Shown here one piece after another: positions 6,840 to 16,266 of a stretch of 38,614 bases of DNA (its first letter is position 1; each line of letters starts with the position of its first letter). The position numbers and the translations under genes were made by a program. The notes under the pieces are model-generated. The model saw only the letters and a program-made list of their open reading frames with translations. It made no database searches and was not told the origin of the DNA. The stretch spans positions 1-38,614 of the forward strand of contig JBDLJM010000012.1 in the NCBI GenBank assembly GCA_039714315.1, in the 5' to 3' direction. This stretch comes from Bacteroidota bacterium (GTDB taxonomy: Bacteria > Bacteroidota > Bacteroidia > Flavobacteriales > JADGDT01).

Positions 6840-9380
6840 TCAATCCAAAATCTCTTTATCCGGCAATTTCAGTCCCTCAATAAGATTTCTATTTTGAACC
6901 TTTAAAGCAATGAAAGTGGCATATGCACTCAACAGATTTTTTTCATAATCTTTCCACTTTCTCCTTTTGTTTTCTACTATAAAATATATAGCACCCCAAT
7001 TATCCTGTGATGTTTTTAGTGGGAAGCCCAAAAGAGACATTATTTTATGGTCTCTCAAATATTTTTTATGCTCCGGATTTAAATCCAGTTCTGCCAGGTC
7101 CCAATAGTACTTTCGCCATAAAGTATTTTTTTCTACAATATCTCTAACTTCAAAAGTTTTAAAGAAACAATCGTCTGTTCCCTGATAAATTCCGGAACTG
7201 CTAATCCAGCGGTAACTGTCATTATAATTTACCACCCCATCTTCGACTGAAAACTTGGATACAACTACTCTGGATACACCAAGAGCACTTCCAACAACAC
7301 CTAATGACTTTATAAAATCATAATCTTTTTCTAGTTCCAGCTGCGAAACATTAATTGATGATAAGAGCAATTCGAATCCTTTATTTTCTAACTCTAAGAC
7401 CTTCAAATCCGATATATCCTGTAAAGCTCCTTCTACACTCTCCACATCATCTCCTTCAACATTTACTTTCGAAGCAGAAAGTTTCAGCCATTTAATTTCA
7501 CCTGAATTTGTGATCATTCTAAATTCAATAAAATCAGAATAAGACTTATTGCTTCTAATATTATTTATGTAGTTCATCAACTCGCCAACATCATGACTTA
7601 ATACATAGTCAAACAAAAGGAACGCATTTTCGTAAATATCTATTTTTTCATTTTTATCATCAACTCCAATAATATCTAATAAATAATCTACACTGGAATT
7701 GTTAAGTTTTTTAGTCTTAAAATTAACTTTCCAGTCAAATATTTTTCCCTCCTGATAAAATGTACTTAGAGTGGAGTTAAAGTTTATATTATCTTCCTGT
7801 CGTTTTTTCTGAATAAGCCTTACAGCCAAATTATCAGCAACGTCCATTATTATTTTAAGATGTTCATCCTTGAAAAAATCAGCTCTGACATTTTCAGAAT
7901 CAATTATTCCCAATAGCTCTCCTTCAAATATTATCGGAACTGTTATCTCTGATAATGAAGGCTTATTCAGATAGTAGTAATCCGCATCCTTTGAATTATT
8001 AGCTACAACTTCGGATACCTGTGTTTTAACAACCCTGCCAATTACACCTGCTTTAGGTGAAAGAGTTTTGGGATAACTGGCCCTATTACTGCCTCTACGC
8101 GGTTCAATATAACCTCCACCATACTCAAGAATGCCGGTATTGTGATTATACAAATAAATAACTGTATCCTGAAGATTGAGCCTTTCAACTAATGATTTCG
8201 TCAGATCATTCAAAATAAGCGGAATAGTTGGTTGTCTTAACAGACTCAGAGAAAAATACTCGTTTAACAGCTTCCTCTTATCGTGTATAAGTTGCTCATC
8301 CTTAATATTTTTCTTTTCGGAAATATCTCTTAAATACCCTGTTCCCGTTAAAACATTATTTTCCGAATAAGACTCATTCCAATCAATTGTCACCCACCTT
8401 GACTTTTGCTGACTATCATTAATCCTAAATTCATTTTTCACACGACGTTCCGGTTCCGTCAAAGACAGAAAAAAGTAATGCAATCGAGCTCTTTCCATAC
8501 GGTCGAAACGACTAAACAACAGGTTTGAATCGTTCAAAATATGTTCTGCCGAAAGACCTAAAATATCCTTAATACCCTCCGAAACAAAAGTAAACTTCAG
8601 CTCATCATTATCTACTTCAAATTCAAATAATACTCCCGGAACAACTTCTGTTAGGTTTTTTAATCGTTTCTTTTCCTGTTTGAAAATCGCTTCATTTCTG
8701 CGAATGTGCGAAATATCTTCGAAAGATATATAAAAGTATTTCAGACCGTCATCAATTGCTGAACACTCTAACTTTAACGAATACATATCACCATCGAAAT
8801 TAAGGTCTGCAACTTTTGAAGATAACTCTCCTACTCTTGCTATTTCTACAAGATTTTCAATTTCTTCGGTAAAATTTTCCGGTAATAAATCATCTTCATT
8901 CCTATATAACTGCATAAAATCACTCCCTCTTTTGTTTAATGCAATTATTTTATTCTCATCAATTCCATATACCAATGAAGGGATTGCTTTATGAACAAAT
9001 AAATTTTTTGAATTAATAAATCTATTTACAAATGAGTCATCTGATTCTCTTCTAAACTCAAATTTAATGAGTAAAAGGTTTTGTTTTTCGAAGTTAAGTT
9101 TCGAATAGCTTTCTAAATAAATTAATGTATTCTCATCTACATGAACTTCTGAGGGAAGATTATTAACATCAATCTTACCATCATTATACATTGACAGAAA
9201 CTCGCGATGTAACTTTGGGGTATGCATAAACATCTCGAGCAGATTACTTTCGTAAGGGAGCTTATCAGAAATGATTTTTTTTAAAACGTCAGATATTACA
9301 ACTATATGACCACTATATTCAACCAGTACCAAAGGAGACTTGGAATATCTGATTAGGTCTAATAATGCAGCTTCAGCCAT
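6840..9380 (-). CDS. Multi-PAS/GAF sensory protein without output domain
   Basis: Soluble 846-residue protein, apparently built only from sensory modules. An N-terminal PAS-like segment (about 5-110) is followed by a second (about 125-230, ending YFYISFEDISHIRRNE). A third PAS with PAC ending GYLRDISEKK spans about 240-360. A GAF domain (about 375-530) contains SPKAGVIGRVVKT and ITVPIIFEGELLGIIDSEN. A further PAS ends GALQDISDLK (about 545-665), and a last GAF (about 680-835) contains GFPLKTSQDNWGAIYFIVENKRRKW. No transmembrane segment, HisKA/HATPase, GGDEF, EAL or DNA-binding region is seen after the last GAF, so the protein stops where a kinase would begin. No frame-shifted kinase remnant is found in the 158 bases downstream. 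It may act through a partner protein. Domain boundaries are estimates by eye. Confidence 0.8.
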   Translation of the reverse strand: MAEAALLDLIRYSKSPLVLVEYSGHIVVISDVLKKIISDKLPYESNLLEMFMHTPKLHREFLSMYNDGKIDVNNLPSEVHVDENTLIYLESYSKLNFEKQNLLLIKFEFRRESDDSFVNRFINSKNLFVHKAIPSLVYGIDENKIIALNKRGSDFMQLYRNEDDLLPENFTEEIENLVEIARVGELSSKVADLNFDGDMYSLKLECSAIDDGLKYFYISFEDISHIRRNEAIFKQEKKRLKNLTEVVPGVLFEFEVDNDELKFTFVSEGIKDILGLSAEHILNDSNLLFSRFDRMERARLHYFFLSLTEPERRVKNEFRINDSQQKSRWVTIDWNESYSENNVLTGTGYLRDISEKKNIKDEQLIHDKRKLLNEYFSLSLLRQPTIPLILNDLTKSLVERLNLQDTVIYLYNHNTGILEYGGGYIEPRRGSNRASYPKTLSPKAGVIGRVVKTQVSEVVANNSKDADYYYLNKPSLSEITVPIIFEGELLGIIDSENVRADFFKDEHLKIIMDVADNLAVRLIQKKRQEDNINFNSTLSTFYQEGKIFDWKVNFKTKKLNNSSVDYLLDIIGVDDKNEKIDIYENAFLLFDYVLSHDVGELMNYINNIRSNKSYSDFIEFRMITNSGEIKWLKLSASKVNVEGDDVESVEGALQDISDLKVLELENKGFELLLSSINVSQLELEKDYDFIKSLGVVGSALGVSRVVVSKFSVEDGVVNYNDSYRWISSSGIYQGTDDCFFKTFEVRDIVEKNTLWRKYYWDLAELDLNPEHKKYLRDHKIMSLLGFPLKTSQDNWGAIYFIVENKRRKWKDYEKNLLSAYATFIALKVQNRNLIEGLKLPDKEILD

Positions 9381-9775
9381 ATAAACTGTTATATTGAATT
9401 TTGGGTTAATAAACTGAACTCAAAAACAAATATCTTAAAAATAACTACTGTTTAAATTTATAATATTCATTTAGAGGTTCAACCGGTCTTAGATTAGCTA
9501 ATTTAACATTTTTCAACAAATAACAACACTTTTACACCTAATATAAAGGACTTTACATTTACCTAACATAGCATATATGAGGATACTGGTATTATTGAAA
9601 AACAATCTCTACAGGTAATAAGCCATAAATTCACATGTCAAAAACTGTCAGATATGTTTAAAAATCAATATCCATAAATGTAAATTATGACAATATGACA
9701 CCTGCAGCTATTTGGCATAAACTTTGAATTTTGCTGTTCAGATAAAATTTGACAAATAATTTAAATTACAATAAA
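9381..9775. other. 395-base intergenic region between the PAS/GAF gene and htpG
   Basis: This divergent region must hold promoters for both genes. No clean TAnnTTTG is found; a near match TAAAATTTG (9743-9751), with TTTG at 9723-9726, is the best htpG candidate. No CIRCE element was recognised. TGTCA occurs twice near 9637-9652 and TGACA twice near 9688-9702; their meaning is unclear. No RNA gene or reading frame of note is seen. Confidence 0.5.
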
Positions 9776-11659
9776 ATGGCAAAAGGAAAGATTAATGTTA
9801 CGGCAGATAATATTTTCCCGGTTATTAAGAAGTTTTTATACTCAGACCACGAAATATTTTTAAGAGAGTTAGTATCAAATGCAGTAGATGCCACCGAAAA
9901 GCTTAAACACCTTAGCTCTATGGGTGAATTTAAAGGTGAAGTTGGCGATACAAAAATTGATATTTCTATTGATAAAGATGCCAGAACACTTACTATAAAA
10001 GATCGTGGTATTGGTATGACTTCAGAAGAAGTTGAAAAATATATTACTGATATTGCCTTCTCGGGAGCAGAAGAATTCATGGAAAAATACAAAGATCAAA
10101 TGGACGGTAAAGATCTTATCGGACACTTTGGTTTAGGTTTCTATTCTGCATTTATGGTTGCTGACAAGGTTGAAATTTTCACTAAATCTTTCAAAGAAGG
10201 CAGTGAGGCTGTACGTTGGGAATGCGACGGGTCTCCGGAATATATTTTAGAGTCAACAGATAAGAAAGAAGACAGAGGTACAGAAATTGTATTACATATC
10301 GACAAAGATTCTGATGAATTTATTGAAAACCACAGAATTAGCGAACTGCTTAACAAGTATTCTAAATTTGTTCCGGTTGAGATAAAATTCGGAGAAAAAG
10401 ATGAAACTGTTAAGGAAGGTGAAGGCGATGATGCCAAGGAAACTACTGTTAAAGTAGACAATATCATCAACAACACTAACCCGGCATGGACAAAGGCCCC
10501 GGCTGATTTAAGTGACGAGGATTACAACAACTTCTATCGCGAATTGTACCCTTCTAATTTTGAAGATCCATTGTTTCACATTCACCTAAACGTTGATTAT
10601 CCTTTCAATCTTACCGGAATCCTATATTTCCCTAAGATTTCGAAAACTATGGATATGCAGAAGGATAAAATCCAACTGTATCAAAATCAGGTTTTCATTA
10701 CCGATAATGTTGAGAACATAGTTCCTGATTTCTTAAACATGCTTAAGGGTGTTATAGATTCTCCGGATATTCCTTTAAATGTTTCCCGTTCTTATTTACA
10801 GGCCGACGCTGCCGTAAAAAGAATTTCAGGACACATCACCAAGAAGGTTGCTGATAAGTTAAATTCAATGTACAAAAATGACAGAGAGGATTTCCAAAAG
10901 AAATGGGATGATATCAAAATCATTATCGAATACGGAATGCTTTCTGAGCAAAAATTCTATGACAGAGCTAAAAAATTCGCTCTTTATCCAACTATTGACG
11001 GTGAGTTTTTCACTTTTGAAGAGCTTACAGAAAAGGTAAAAGACAATCAGACTGATAAAGACGGAAATACTGTTATCCTTTACGCAGGAAATAAAGAAGC
11101 ACAACACGCATATATCGAGAGAGCAAAAGAAAAAGGCTACGAAGTATTATTACTTGATTCTCCAATCGTTTCTCACCTTATTCAGAAAATTGAAGGCGAA
11201 AACGAAAAAATTAAGTTTGCCCGTGTTGATGCTGATTCAATCGAAAAGCTTATCGATAAAAATGAAACAGTAATTTCTAAATTATCGAAAGAGGAAGAAG
11301 AAACTCTTAAGCCTGTTATCGAAGGAGCTATCAGCGATTCAAAATATACAATTCAGATGGAGGCTTTAGATTCTAAAGAACTTCCGTTTCTGGTTACTGT
11401 ACCCGAATTTATTCGCCGAATGAACGAACAGGCTCAAACCGGCGGCGGAATGATGGGAATGGGTCAGATGCCTGAAATGTATAATTTAGTAGTTAACACT
11501 AACAATGAATTGGTTTCTGAAATTCTTAGCGAAGAAGATGAAGAAAGAAAAGGACGCCTGGTTCGTCAGGGATTCGACCTTGCGAAACTTCAGCAAAATC
11601 TTCTTCACGGAGAAGAATTGACTAAATTCATTAAACGAAGTGTTGATTTGATTAAATAA
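9776..11659 (+). CDS. htpG: Molecular chaperone HtpG (bacterial Hsp90)
   Basis: ATP-dependent cytosolic chaperone. The 627-residue protein has the GHKL nucleotide-binding blocks FLRELVSNAVDATEKL, IKDRGIGMT and LIGHFGLGFYSAFMVADKVEI, then the middle domain (FPKISKTMDMQKDKIQLYQNQVFITDN, PLNVSRSYLQ) and a C-terminal dimerisation domain. A Gly/Met-rich stretch (TGGGMMGMGQMPEMYN) sits shortly before the end. The ATG at 9776 gives the usual start MAKGKINV; an in-frame TTG at 9749 would add nine unconserved residues and was not used. A strong terminator follows. Heat-shock control is expected for the family, but no specific operator was seen. Confidence 0.96.
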   Translation: MAKGKINVTADNIFPVIKKFLYSDHEIFLRELVSNAVDATEKLKHLSSMGEFKGEVGDTKIDISIDKDARTLTIKDRGIGMTSEEVEKYITDIAFSGAEEFMEKYKDQMDGKDLIGHFGLGFYSAFMVADKVEIFTKSFKEGSEAVRWECDGSPEYILESTDKKEDRGTEIVLHIDKDSDEFIENHRISELLNKYSKFVPVEIKFGEKDETVKEGEGDDAKETTVKVDNIINNTNPAWTKAPADLSDEDYNNFYRELYPSNFEDPLFHIHLNVDYPFNLTGILYFPKISKTMDMQKDKIQLYQNQVFITDNVENIVPDFLNMLKGVIDSPDIPLNVSRSYLQADAAVKRISGHITKKVADKLNSMYKNDREDFQKKWDDIKIIIEYGMLSEQKFYDRAKKFALYPTIDGEFFTFEELTEKVKDNQTDKDGNTVILYAGNKEAQHAYIERAKEKGYEVLLLDSPIVSHLIQKIEGENEKIKFARVDADSIEKLIDKNETVISKLSKEEEETLKPVIEGAISDSKYTIQMEALDSKELPFLVTVPEFIRRMNEQAQTGGGMMGMGQMPEMYNLVVNTNNELVSEILSEEDEERKGRLVRQGFDLAKLQQNLLHGEELTKFIKRSVDLIK

Positions 11660-11681
11660 AATCAATTATATTTTTTCATAC

Positions 11682-11717
11682 AAACCTCGAAGTATAGTTA
11701 CTTCGAGGTTTTTTTAA
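11682..11717 (+). terminator. Intrinsic terminator of htpG
   Basis: A perfect 13-bp stem (AAACCTCGAAGTA, 11682-11694, with 11699-11711) and a 4-nt loop are followed by a run of T. The stem core is the same as in the hairpin at 1-28. Confidence 0.9.
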
Positions 11718-11880
11718 TTAATAAAATGAAACGAGCATGAGCAACAATTTTCACATACAGAGGAATGACTATCTCATGCGAATACCATCTGACCGATGAA
11801 AAACAAATTGTAAACAGATGAAACAATTTATTCATAAATAACGTTTATCTTTAAATAAGATAATAATAAACAAACTTGGT

Positions 11881-12600
11881 ATGAATAGATTAAAGATATT
11901 ATTTATTACAATTATAATTGCACTTGCAATAAATGTTGAAGCTCAGGAAAAAGAAAACATCAGAACATTAGCCGTTCAGGGAAATGGTGAGATAAGTGTA
12001 AAACCCGATGTAGCAAACATTAATTTTATGCTTTCATCCGTAAATATGGATTTTGAGGAAGCAGTAGATGAATTAAATAAAAAAATAAACAAACTCACAA
12101 AATCACTGAAAAGGGCCGGAATAAAGAAAGAGGAAATATATTCTTCGAATTACACTATAAAAAAGGAATATCAGCACGATTATCAAAACAGAGAAAAAAC
12201 ATTTATCGGCTATAAGGTATCTCACTCAATAACTCTTCAAACCTCAGCAGATACAAAATCGGTGAACAAAGTTTTCGATGCCTTAATTTCAAGTTTAAAA
12301 GATGTAGAACTAACATTGAGCTTCGGAATAAAAAATACTGAACAAATAAAAAATGAGCTGATAAAAAAAGCCATCGAAGATGCGAAACAAAAAGCTTCGT
12401 TAATGGCTCAGGCATCAGGTGTTAAGTTATTGAAAATACAAACTATTAACTACCACAGCTCCCCTATTCATTTCAGATCCGGCACTAACTCAATGATGGT
12501 TTCAAAGAAGATGGAAGCTGATGTTGTAATGGTTGAAGACTTCAACCCTGCAAAGATTAAACAAAACACACAGGTAAATATTATTTGGGTGATAGAGTAG
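11881..12600 (+). CDS. SIMPL (DUF541) domain protein, exported
   Basis: YggE-like protein of the SIMPL family; family members are linked to oxidative-stress defence, but the molecular activity is not established. The 239-residue product starts with a signal peptide (MNRLKILFITIIIALAINVEA, cut near residue 21). The SIMPL domain follows: TLAVQGNGEISVKPDVANINFMLSS (about 30-55), a predicted helix LNKKINKLTKSLKRAGIKKEEI, YKVSHSITLQT, and KKAIEDAKQKASLMAQASGVKLLKI (about 160-185). Final location is likely the periplasm or a membrane surface. It precedes the antiporter gene by only 19 bases on the same strand, so the two probably share a transcript. Confidence 0.88.
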   Translation: MNRLKILFITIIIALAINVEAQEKENIRTLAVQGNGEISVKPDVANINFMLSSVNMDFEEAVDELNKKINKLTKSLKRAGIKKEEIYSSNYTIKKEYQHDYQNREKTFIGYKVSHSITLQTSADTKSVNKVFDALISSLKDVELTLSFGIKNTEQIKNELIKKAIEDAKQKASLMAQASGVKLLKIQTINYHSSPIHFRSGTNSMMVSKKMEADVVMVEDFNPAKIKQNTQVNIIWVIE

Positions 12601-12619
12601 TTTGAAATAAAATGACCCA

Positions 12620-13855
12620 ATGAACATTTTACTGACAATAGGGTTACTGCTAATCATAGGTTATTCGGCAGGTTGGTTGCTGGACAAAATAGGATTGCCT
12701 AAAATAATCGGTTACATTGTTACCGGAATAATTCTAAGCCCGAATACCACCGACTTTATTGATGGAGAATTTATTGAGAACACTTCCCCCCTCATGGATA
12801 TTTGTTTAACATTCATAGCCTTTGAGGTGGGAGGTGCTTTAAAATGGTCAAAAATAAAAAAACATGAAAAGGAAATTATAAGTATAACACTACTGGCTAG
12901 TTTTTTCCCATTTATATTAATTACAGCATCTATTATAGTTCTTGGATTTATATTTCCAGCAATACTCCCTCTGGCACCACTATCCCTAATACTGTTAGCT
13001 ATACTCCTGGGAGCTTTGTCGAGCCCCACCGACCCTACCGCTACATTTGCAATTATGCATCAATACAAGGCGAAAGGCAAAGTATCAGACACCATTATAG
13101 GTGTAGCTGCCCTTGATGATGTAATAGGTATTTTAATATTCAGTATTACCATTGGTGTTATTTCGATCACCAATGGAAACTATGAAGGTGTTTTTGGCAA
13201 CCCGATTGCATTTTCTATTTATCAAATAGGGCTAAGTATACTTATTGGTGCCGCCATTGGCTATTCATTTTGCCTGATCTCAAAAATTATAAAATCAATT
13301 AGTGAAGGCCAATGGGTTGTAATAGTTTTTTCGCTGCTTATTTTCTCTGCCGGTATTTCTAAATTATTAGACACTGACGAAATCCTTTCTTCAATGACTA
13401 TGGGAATGGTTGTAGTAAACCGCTGTAAAAAACAAAAAATTATTTTCAGGATTTTAGAGCGTTATACCGAAGAAATAATTTTCCTTTTCTTTTTCCTTCT
13501 CAGTGGTTTACATCTTGATATAAGCTCAATTCCCAAGGCAACATCTTTAATATTAATTTTTGTGATTTTCAGGACAGTTGGTAAGTATTTAGGAGTTAGT
13601 ACGGGAGCCCGAATGGTAAAAGCCGACCCTAAAATTGGCAAATACACTGCAGGAGGACTAATTCCCCAGGGAGGAATTGTTATCGGACTTGTATTGAGTA
13701 TATATCAGGATCCTCAATTCAAAGAAATTTCAGAAATACTACTGACTACAATAATGGGGGCGATAATTATTCACGAATTGATAGGACCTGTAATAACGAA
13801 AAATTCACTGAAGAAAGCCGGAGAGTTAAAAAAGAATAAGAAAAGACATAACTGA
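12620..13855 (+). CDS. Cation:proton antiporter (Na+/H+ exchanger family, DD motif)
   Basis: Integral membrane monovalent cation/proton antiporter. The 411-residue protein has about 11-13 hydrophobic segments. The unwound helix region reads GALSSPTDPTATFAI (131-144), and the ion-binding pair is Asp166-Asp167 in AALDDVIGIL, as in electrogenic members of the family. There is no C-terminal TrkA-N or USP domain; the protein ends in a short basic tail (KAGELKKNKKRHN). It follows the SIMPL gene by 19 bases. The transported ion cannot be told from sequence alone. Confidence 0.88.
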   Translation: MNILLTIGLLLIIGYSAGWLLDKIGLPKIIGYIVTGIILSPNTTDFIDGEFIENTSPLMDICLTFIAFEVGGALKWSKIKKHEKEIISITLLASFFPFILITASIIVLGFIFPAILPLAPLSLILLAILLGALSSPTDPTATFAIMHQYKAKGKVSDTIIGVAALDDVIGILIFSITIGVISITNGNYEGVFGNPIAFSIYQIGLSILIGAAIGYSFCLISKIIKSISEGQWVVIVFSLLIFSAGISKLLDTDEILSSMTMGMVVVNRCKKQKIIFRILERYTEEIIFLFFFLLSGLHLDISSIPKATSLILIFVIFRTVGKYLGVSTGARMVKADPKIGKYTAGGLIPQGGIVIGLVLSIYQDPQFKEISEILLTTIMGAIIIHELIGPVITKNSLKKAGELKKNKKRHN

Positions 13856-13950
13856 TTAAAAACTTAATCAAATAAAGTTTAAGGCAAAAGCATTTAACTT
13901 TTTTGTTTACCCCACACAAAGGTTCATTTAGGATGTTAATCAAATAATAG

Positions 13951-13958
13951 TAATTTTG
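13951..13958 (+). promoter_or_regulatory. Bacteroidota -7 element of the M1 peptidase gene
   Basis: TAATTTTG matches TAnnTTTG, 19 bases before the ATG. TTTA (13927-13930) lies 20 bases upstream as a near -33 element. Confidence 0.5.
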
Positions 13959-13977
13959 ATTACAACAAATACAAACA

Positions 13978-15921
13978 ATGAATAGCCCGGCACAATATAA
14001 GTTTCTAATTACCCTATTATTTCTGGCACAGGCAATATTTGCTCAGGTCAGCAGTAAGTTTGATAAAATCTGGCTGGATAATCTTGCAGCAACCGAATCA
14101 AAAAGTTTTAAAAACTCAAGCGATATTCCCACTTATCATACAGCTAATTACGACATAAAGTACCACAGACTTTCATTTTATATCGACCCTGACAATTACT
14201 TTATCGACGGAGAAGTAACAAGTTATTTTGTATTTAAAAACGAAAGTGACGAAATTAAATTTGATTTTACCGATCAGATTAATGTGGAAGAAGTAATCTA
14301 CAATAATAAGGTTATCAGTTTTTATCAATTGAACAACATTCTAACATGCGAATTACCATCATTGGCACCAAGAGGAATTCTGGATTCTATAAAAATAAAG
14401 TACAGTGGTAGTCCTCCGGCCGATAATGCTGCCTTCACAAAAAGTGAACATAACAACACTCCTATTATTTGGACATTATCAGAACCCTATGGAGCTAAAG
14501 ACTGGTGGCCATGCAAACAAGACCTCACCGATAAAGCCGACTCAATAGAAGTAATTATTTCGTCACCTAAAGAATACAGGTCTGTGAGTAACGGTTTATT
14601 AGTGAAAGAAGAAGTAATTGATGATAAAAGAGTCTGCAAGTGGAAACACAACTATCCTATTCCGGCCTACCTTATCGCAATAGCCACCACAAATTATGTC
14701 GACTTCACTATCGACTATGAAAGTATTGGAGGAAATATTATTCCTATCCAGAATTTTGTCTACCCGGAGAATGAATCAACCGTTAAAACAGAAACATATT
14801 ATACTACTGGGGTAATGAGCTTATTTGAAAATCTTTTTGAAATATATCCCTATAGTAAAGAAAAATACGGACATGCCCAATTTGGCTGGAATGGAGGTAT
14901 GGAACACTCAACAATAAGCTTTATGGGGAGGTTCGATCAGGACTTAATAGCGCATGAACTGGCCCATCAATGGTTTGGAGATAAAATAACATGTGCTTCG
15001 TGGCAGGATATATGGCTAAACGAAGGATTTGCAACATATCTGACCGGCTTAACTTATGAACATAATAAAGGTGATTTCAACGGTTGGTTAACAGGAACCA
15101 TAAATATAATAACTGAAGAGCCCGGAGGAAGTGTTTTTGTAAAAGATACTACTAATATTAGTGATATTTTTAGTGGCAGATTATCATATGCAAAAGGTGC
15201 TATGGTTTTACACTCCCTAAGATGGCTTATTGGTGATGATAATTTCTATAGCGCTATTAAGAATTATCTGAAGGACGAAAAACTTTCTTATTCTTATGCC
15301 AAAACTGATGATCTGAAAATGCATTTCGAAAATGTTTATGGTCAGGATTTGGATTATTTTTTCGACCAATGGATCTATTCCGAAGGCTATCCAAGTTACC
15401 AAATAGAATGGTATCAGGATAATGAATACAATCTGCTATTATCAATTAAACAGTCACAATCACATCCTTCGGTCACTTTCTTTGATATACCTGTCGAATT
15501 AAAAATAAAAGGCTACTCGGGCGAAGAATTACTTTACAGAATTGAGATTGACAGCAGTCACTATACCACAAAAAAGCTTATTGATTTTCCTGTTTCTGAA
15601 ATAAAATTCGATCCTAACAAATGGTTAATTACCAAGGATAATACGGTAAACTATAACCCAAATTTATCTCCCGAAAACACTACTATAAATAAATGGAATT
15701 CCTTTTTTAATGACGATGGAGAACTAATAATCAGATCGTACCACTATCCTATCGGTAATGTAAATATCAGACTGGTTGATATTAACGGAAAAAATATACT
15801 ATCCGAAATACTGAACTGCGATAGAAACCACATTATTAATCCCGGAAAGTTAAATAAAGGGATATACCTTTTGATCATAAATGAAAATGGAAAAGTTTAC
15901 ACCAATAAGATGATAAATTAG
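13978..15921 (+). CDS. Secreted M1 family metallopeptidase with T9SS sorting domain
   Basis: Zinc aminopeptidase-like enzyme secreted through the type IX system. The 647 residues comprise a signal peptide (cut near FAQ, residue 23) and an N-terminal beta domain with WTLSEPYGAKDWWPCKQD (about 165-182). The catalytic domain follows, with GGMEH (306-310) in the place of the classical GAMEN motif, the zinc site HELAH (326-330) and Glu349, spaced as HExxH-18-E. SYAKGAMVLHSLRW contains the likely transition-state Tyr. The last 75 or so residues (from about 572) form a type A sorting domain ending GKLNKGIYLLIINENGKVYTNKMIN. The GGMEH variant occurs in other Bacteroidota M1 proteins, so I take the enzyme as active. 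The gene stands alone. Confidence 0.92.
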   Translation: MNSPAQYKFLITLLFLAQAIFAQVSSKFDKIWLDNLAATESKSFKNSSDIPTYHTANYDIKYHRLSFYIDPDNYFIDGEVTSYFVFKNESDEIKFDFTDQINVEEVIYNNKVISFYQLNNILTCELPSLAPRGILDSIKIKYSGSPPADNAAFTKSEHNNTPIIWTLSEPYGAKDWWPCKQDLTDKADSIEVIISSPKEYRSVSNGLLVKEEVIDDKRVCKWKHNYPIPAYLIAIATTNYVDFTIDYESIGGNIIPIQNFVYPENESTVKTETYYTTGVMSLFENLFEIYPYSKEKYGHAQFGWNGGMEHSTISFMGRFDQDLIAHELAHQWFGDKITCASWQDIWLNEGFATYLTGLTYEHNKGDFNGWLTGTINIITEEPGGSVFVKDTTNISDIFSGRLSYAKGAMVLHSLRWLIGDDNFYSAIKNYLKDEKLSYSYAKTDDLKMHFENVYGQDLDYFFDQWIYSEGYPSYQIEWYQDNEYNLLLSIKQSQSHPSVTFFDIPVELKIKGYSGEELLYRIEIDSSHYTTKKLIDFPVSEIKFDPNKWLITKDNTVNYNPNLSPENTTINKWNSFFNDDGELIIRSYHYPIGNVNIRLVDINGKNILSEILNCDRNHIINPGKLNKGIYLLIINENGKVYTNKMIN

Positions 15922-15946
15922 AATTTAGATACCAGACTATAGATCA

Positions 15947-15966
15947 ACCTCTAACAGAGGTAATTT
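15947..15966 (+). terminator. Weak terminator-like hairpin after the M1 peptidase
   Basis: ACCTCT (15947-15952) pairs with AGAGGT (15956-15961) around a 3-nt loop, followed by AATTTT. It is short and has a poor T-tract. Confidence 0.35.
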
Positions 15967-16060
15967 TCAGACAAAAAAATACCCTGAAGATTTCTCAACA
16001 GGGGACTTTAAACTGAACCATATATAAACGACACTAACTTTACAGTATAGTATTTTATTC

Positions 16061-16230
16061 AAAAAAAATGTGGAAAATACCGACAGCATATTTATATTCG
16101 CACGCTTAAAAATGCTGACGGCCTCCCACTCTAACCAAAACTATAAACCAAAAGAACCATTTAAGCGTGCATTGTGATAAAGAACTCTAACTGATGATTT
16201 TTAACAAAGCAACTGTTTGTCTTTATCAAC
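16061..16230 (-). ncRNA. Candidate structured small RNA, family not recognised
   Basis: The minus strand shows a promoter at 16235-16266 followed by nested pairings. A 5' hairpin pairs 16220-16228 with 16175-16183 (9 bp, TCTTTATCA) and has an inner CAAA/TTTG stem (16205-16208 with 16216-16219). A second stem, GCACGCTTAAA, pairs 16160-16170 with 16100-16110 (11 bp). A third pairs 16112-16121 with 16080-16089 (10 bp, one mismatch): one arm lies in the loop of the second stem and the other beyond it, so the two form a pseudoknot or alternate. A T8 run at 16061-16068 may end the transcript. It does not look like tmRNA, RNase P RNA, SRP RNA or classical 6S. The ends are estimates, and a transcript from the other strand is possible. 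Confidence 0.4.
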
Positions 16231-16234
16231 GCTG

Positions 16235-16266
16235 CAAATATAAGATCATTTAATTAAGTGTACAAA
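16235..16266 (-). promoter_or_regulatory. Promoter of the candidate small RNA
   Basis: On the minus strand TTTG (16263-16266) is followed by a 20-base spacer and TATATTTG (16235-16242), a full match to the Bacteroidota -33/-7 pattern. No protein gene begins downstream on this strand; the next annotated feature is the convergent peptidase end. Confidence 0.6.

Noticed and set aside
9478-9497. Possible tRNA T-arm (GGTTCAACC) upstream of htpG
   Set aside because: No acceptor stem, anticodon arm or D-arm surrounds it.
14893-14907. Loss of the GAMEN motif in the M1 peptidase (GGMEH instead)
   Set aside because: This variant is found in other Bacteroidota M1 proteins, and the zinc site HELAH-18-E is intact, so it is not evidence of an inactive enzyme.
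16061-16230. Assignment of the candidate RNA as 6S RNA, tmRNA, RNase P RNA or SRP RNA
   Set aside because: The ends do not pair as in 6S, there is no tRNA-like end, and the conserved cores of RNase P and SRP RNA are not visible. I leave it unnamed.
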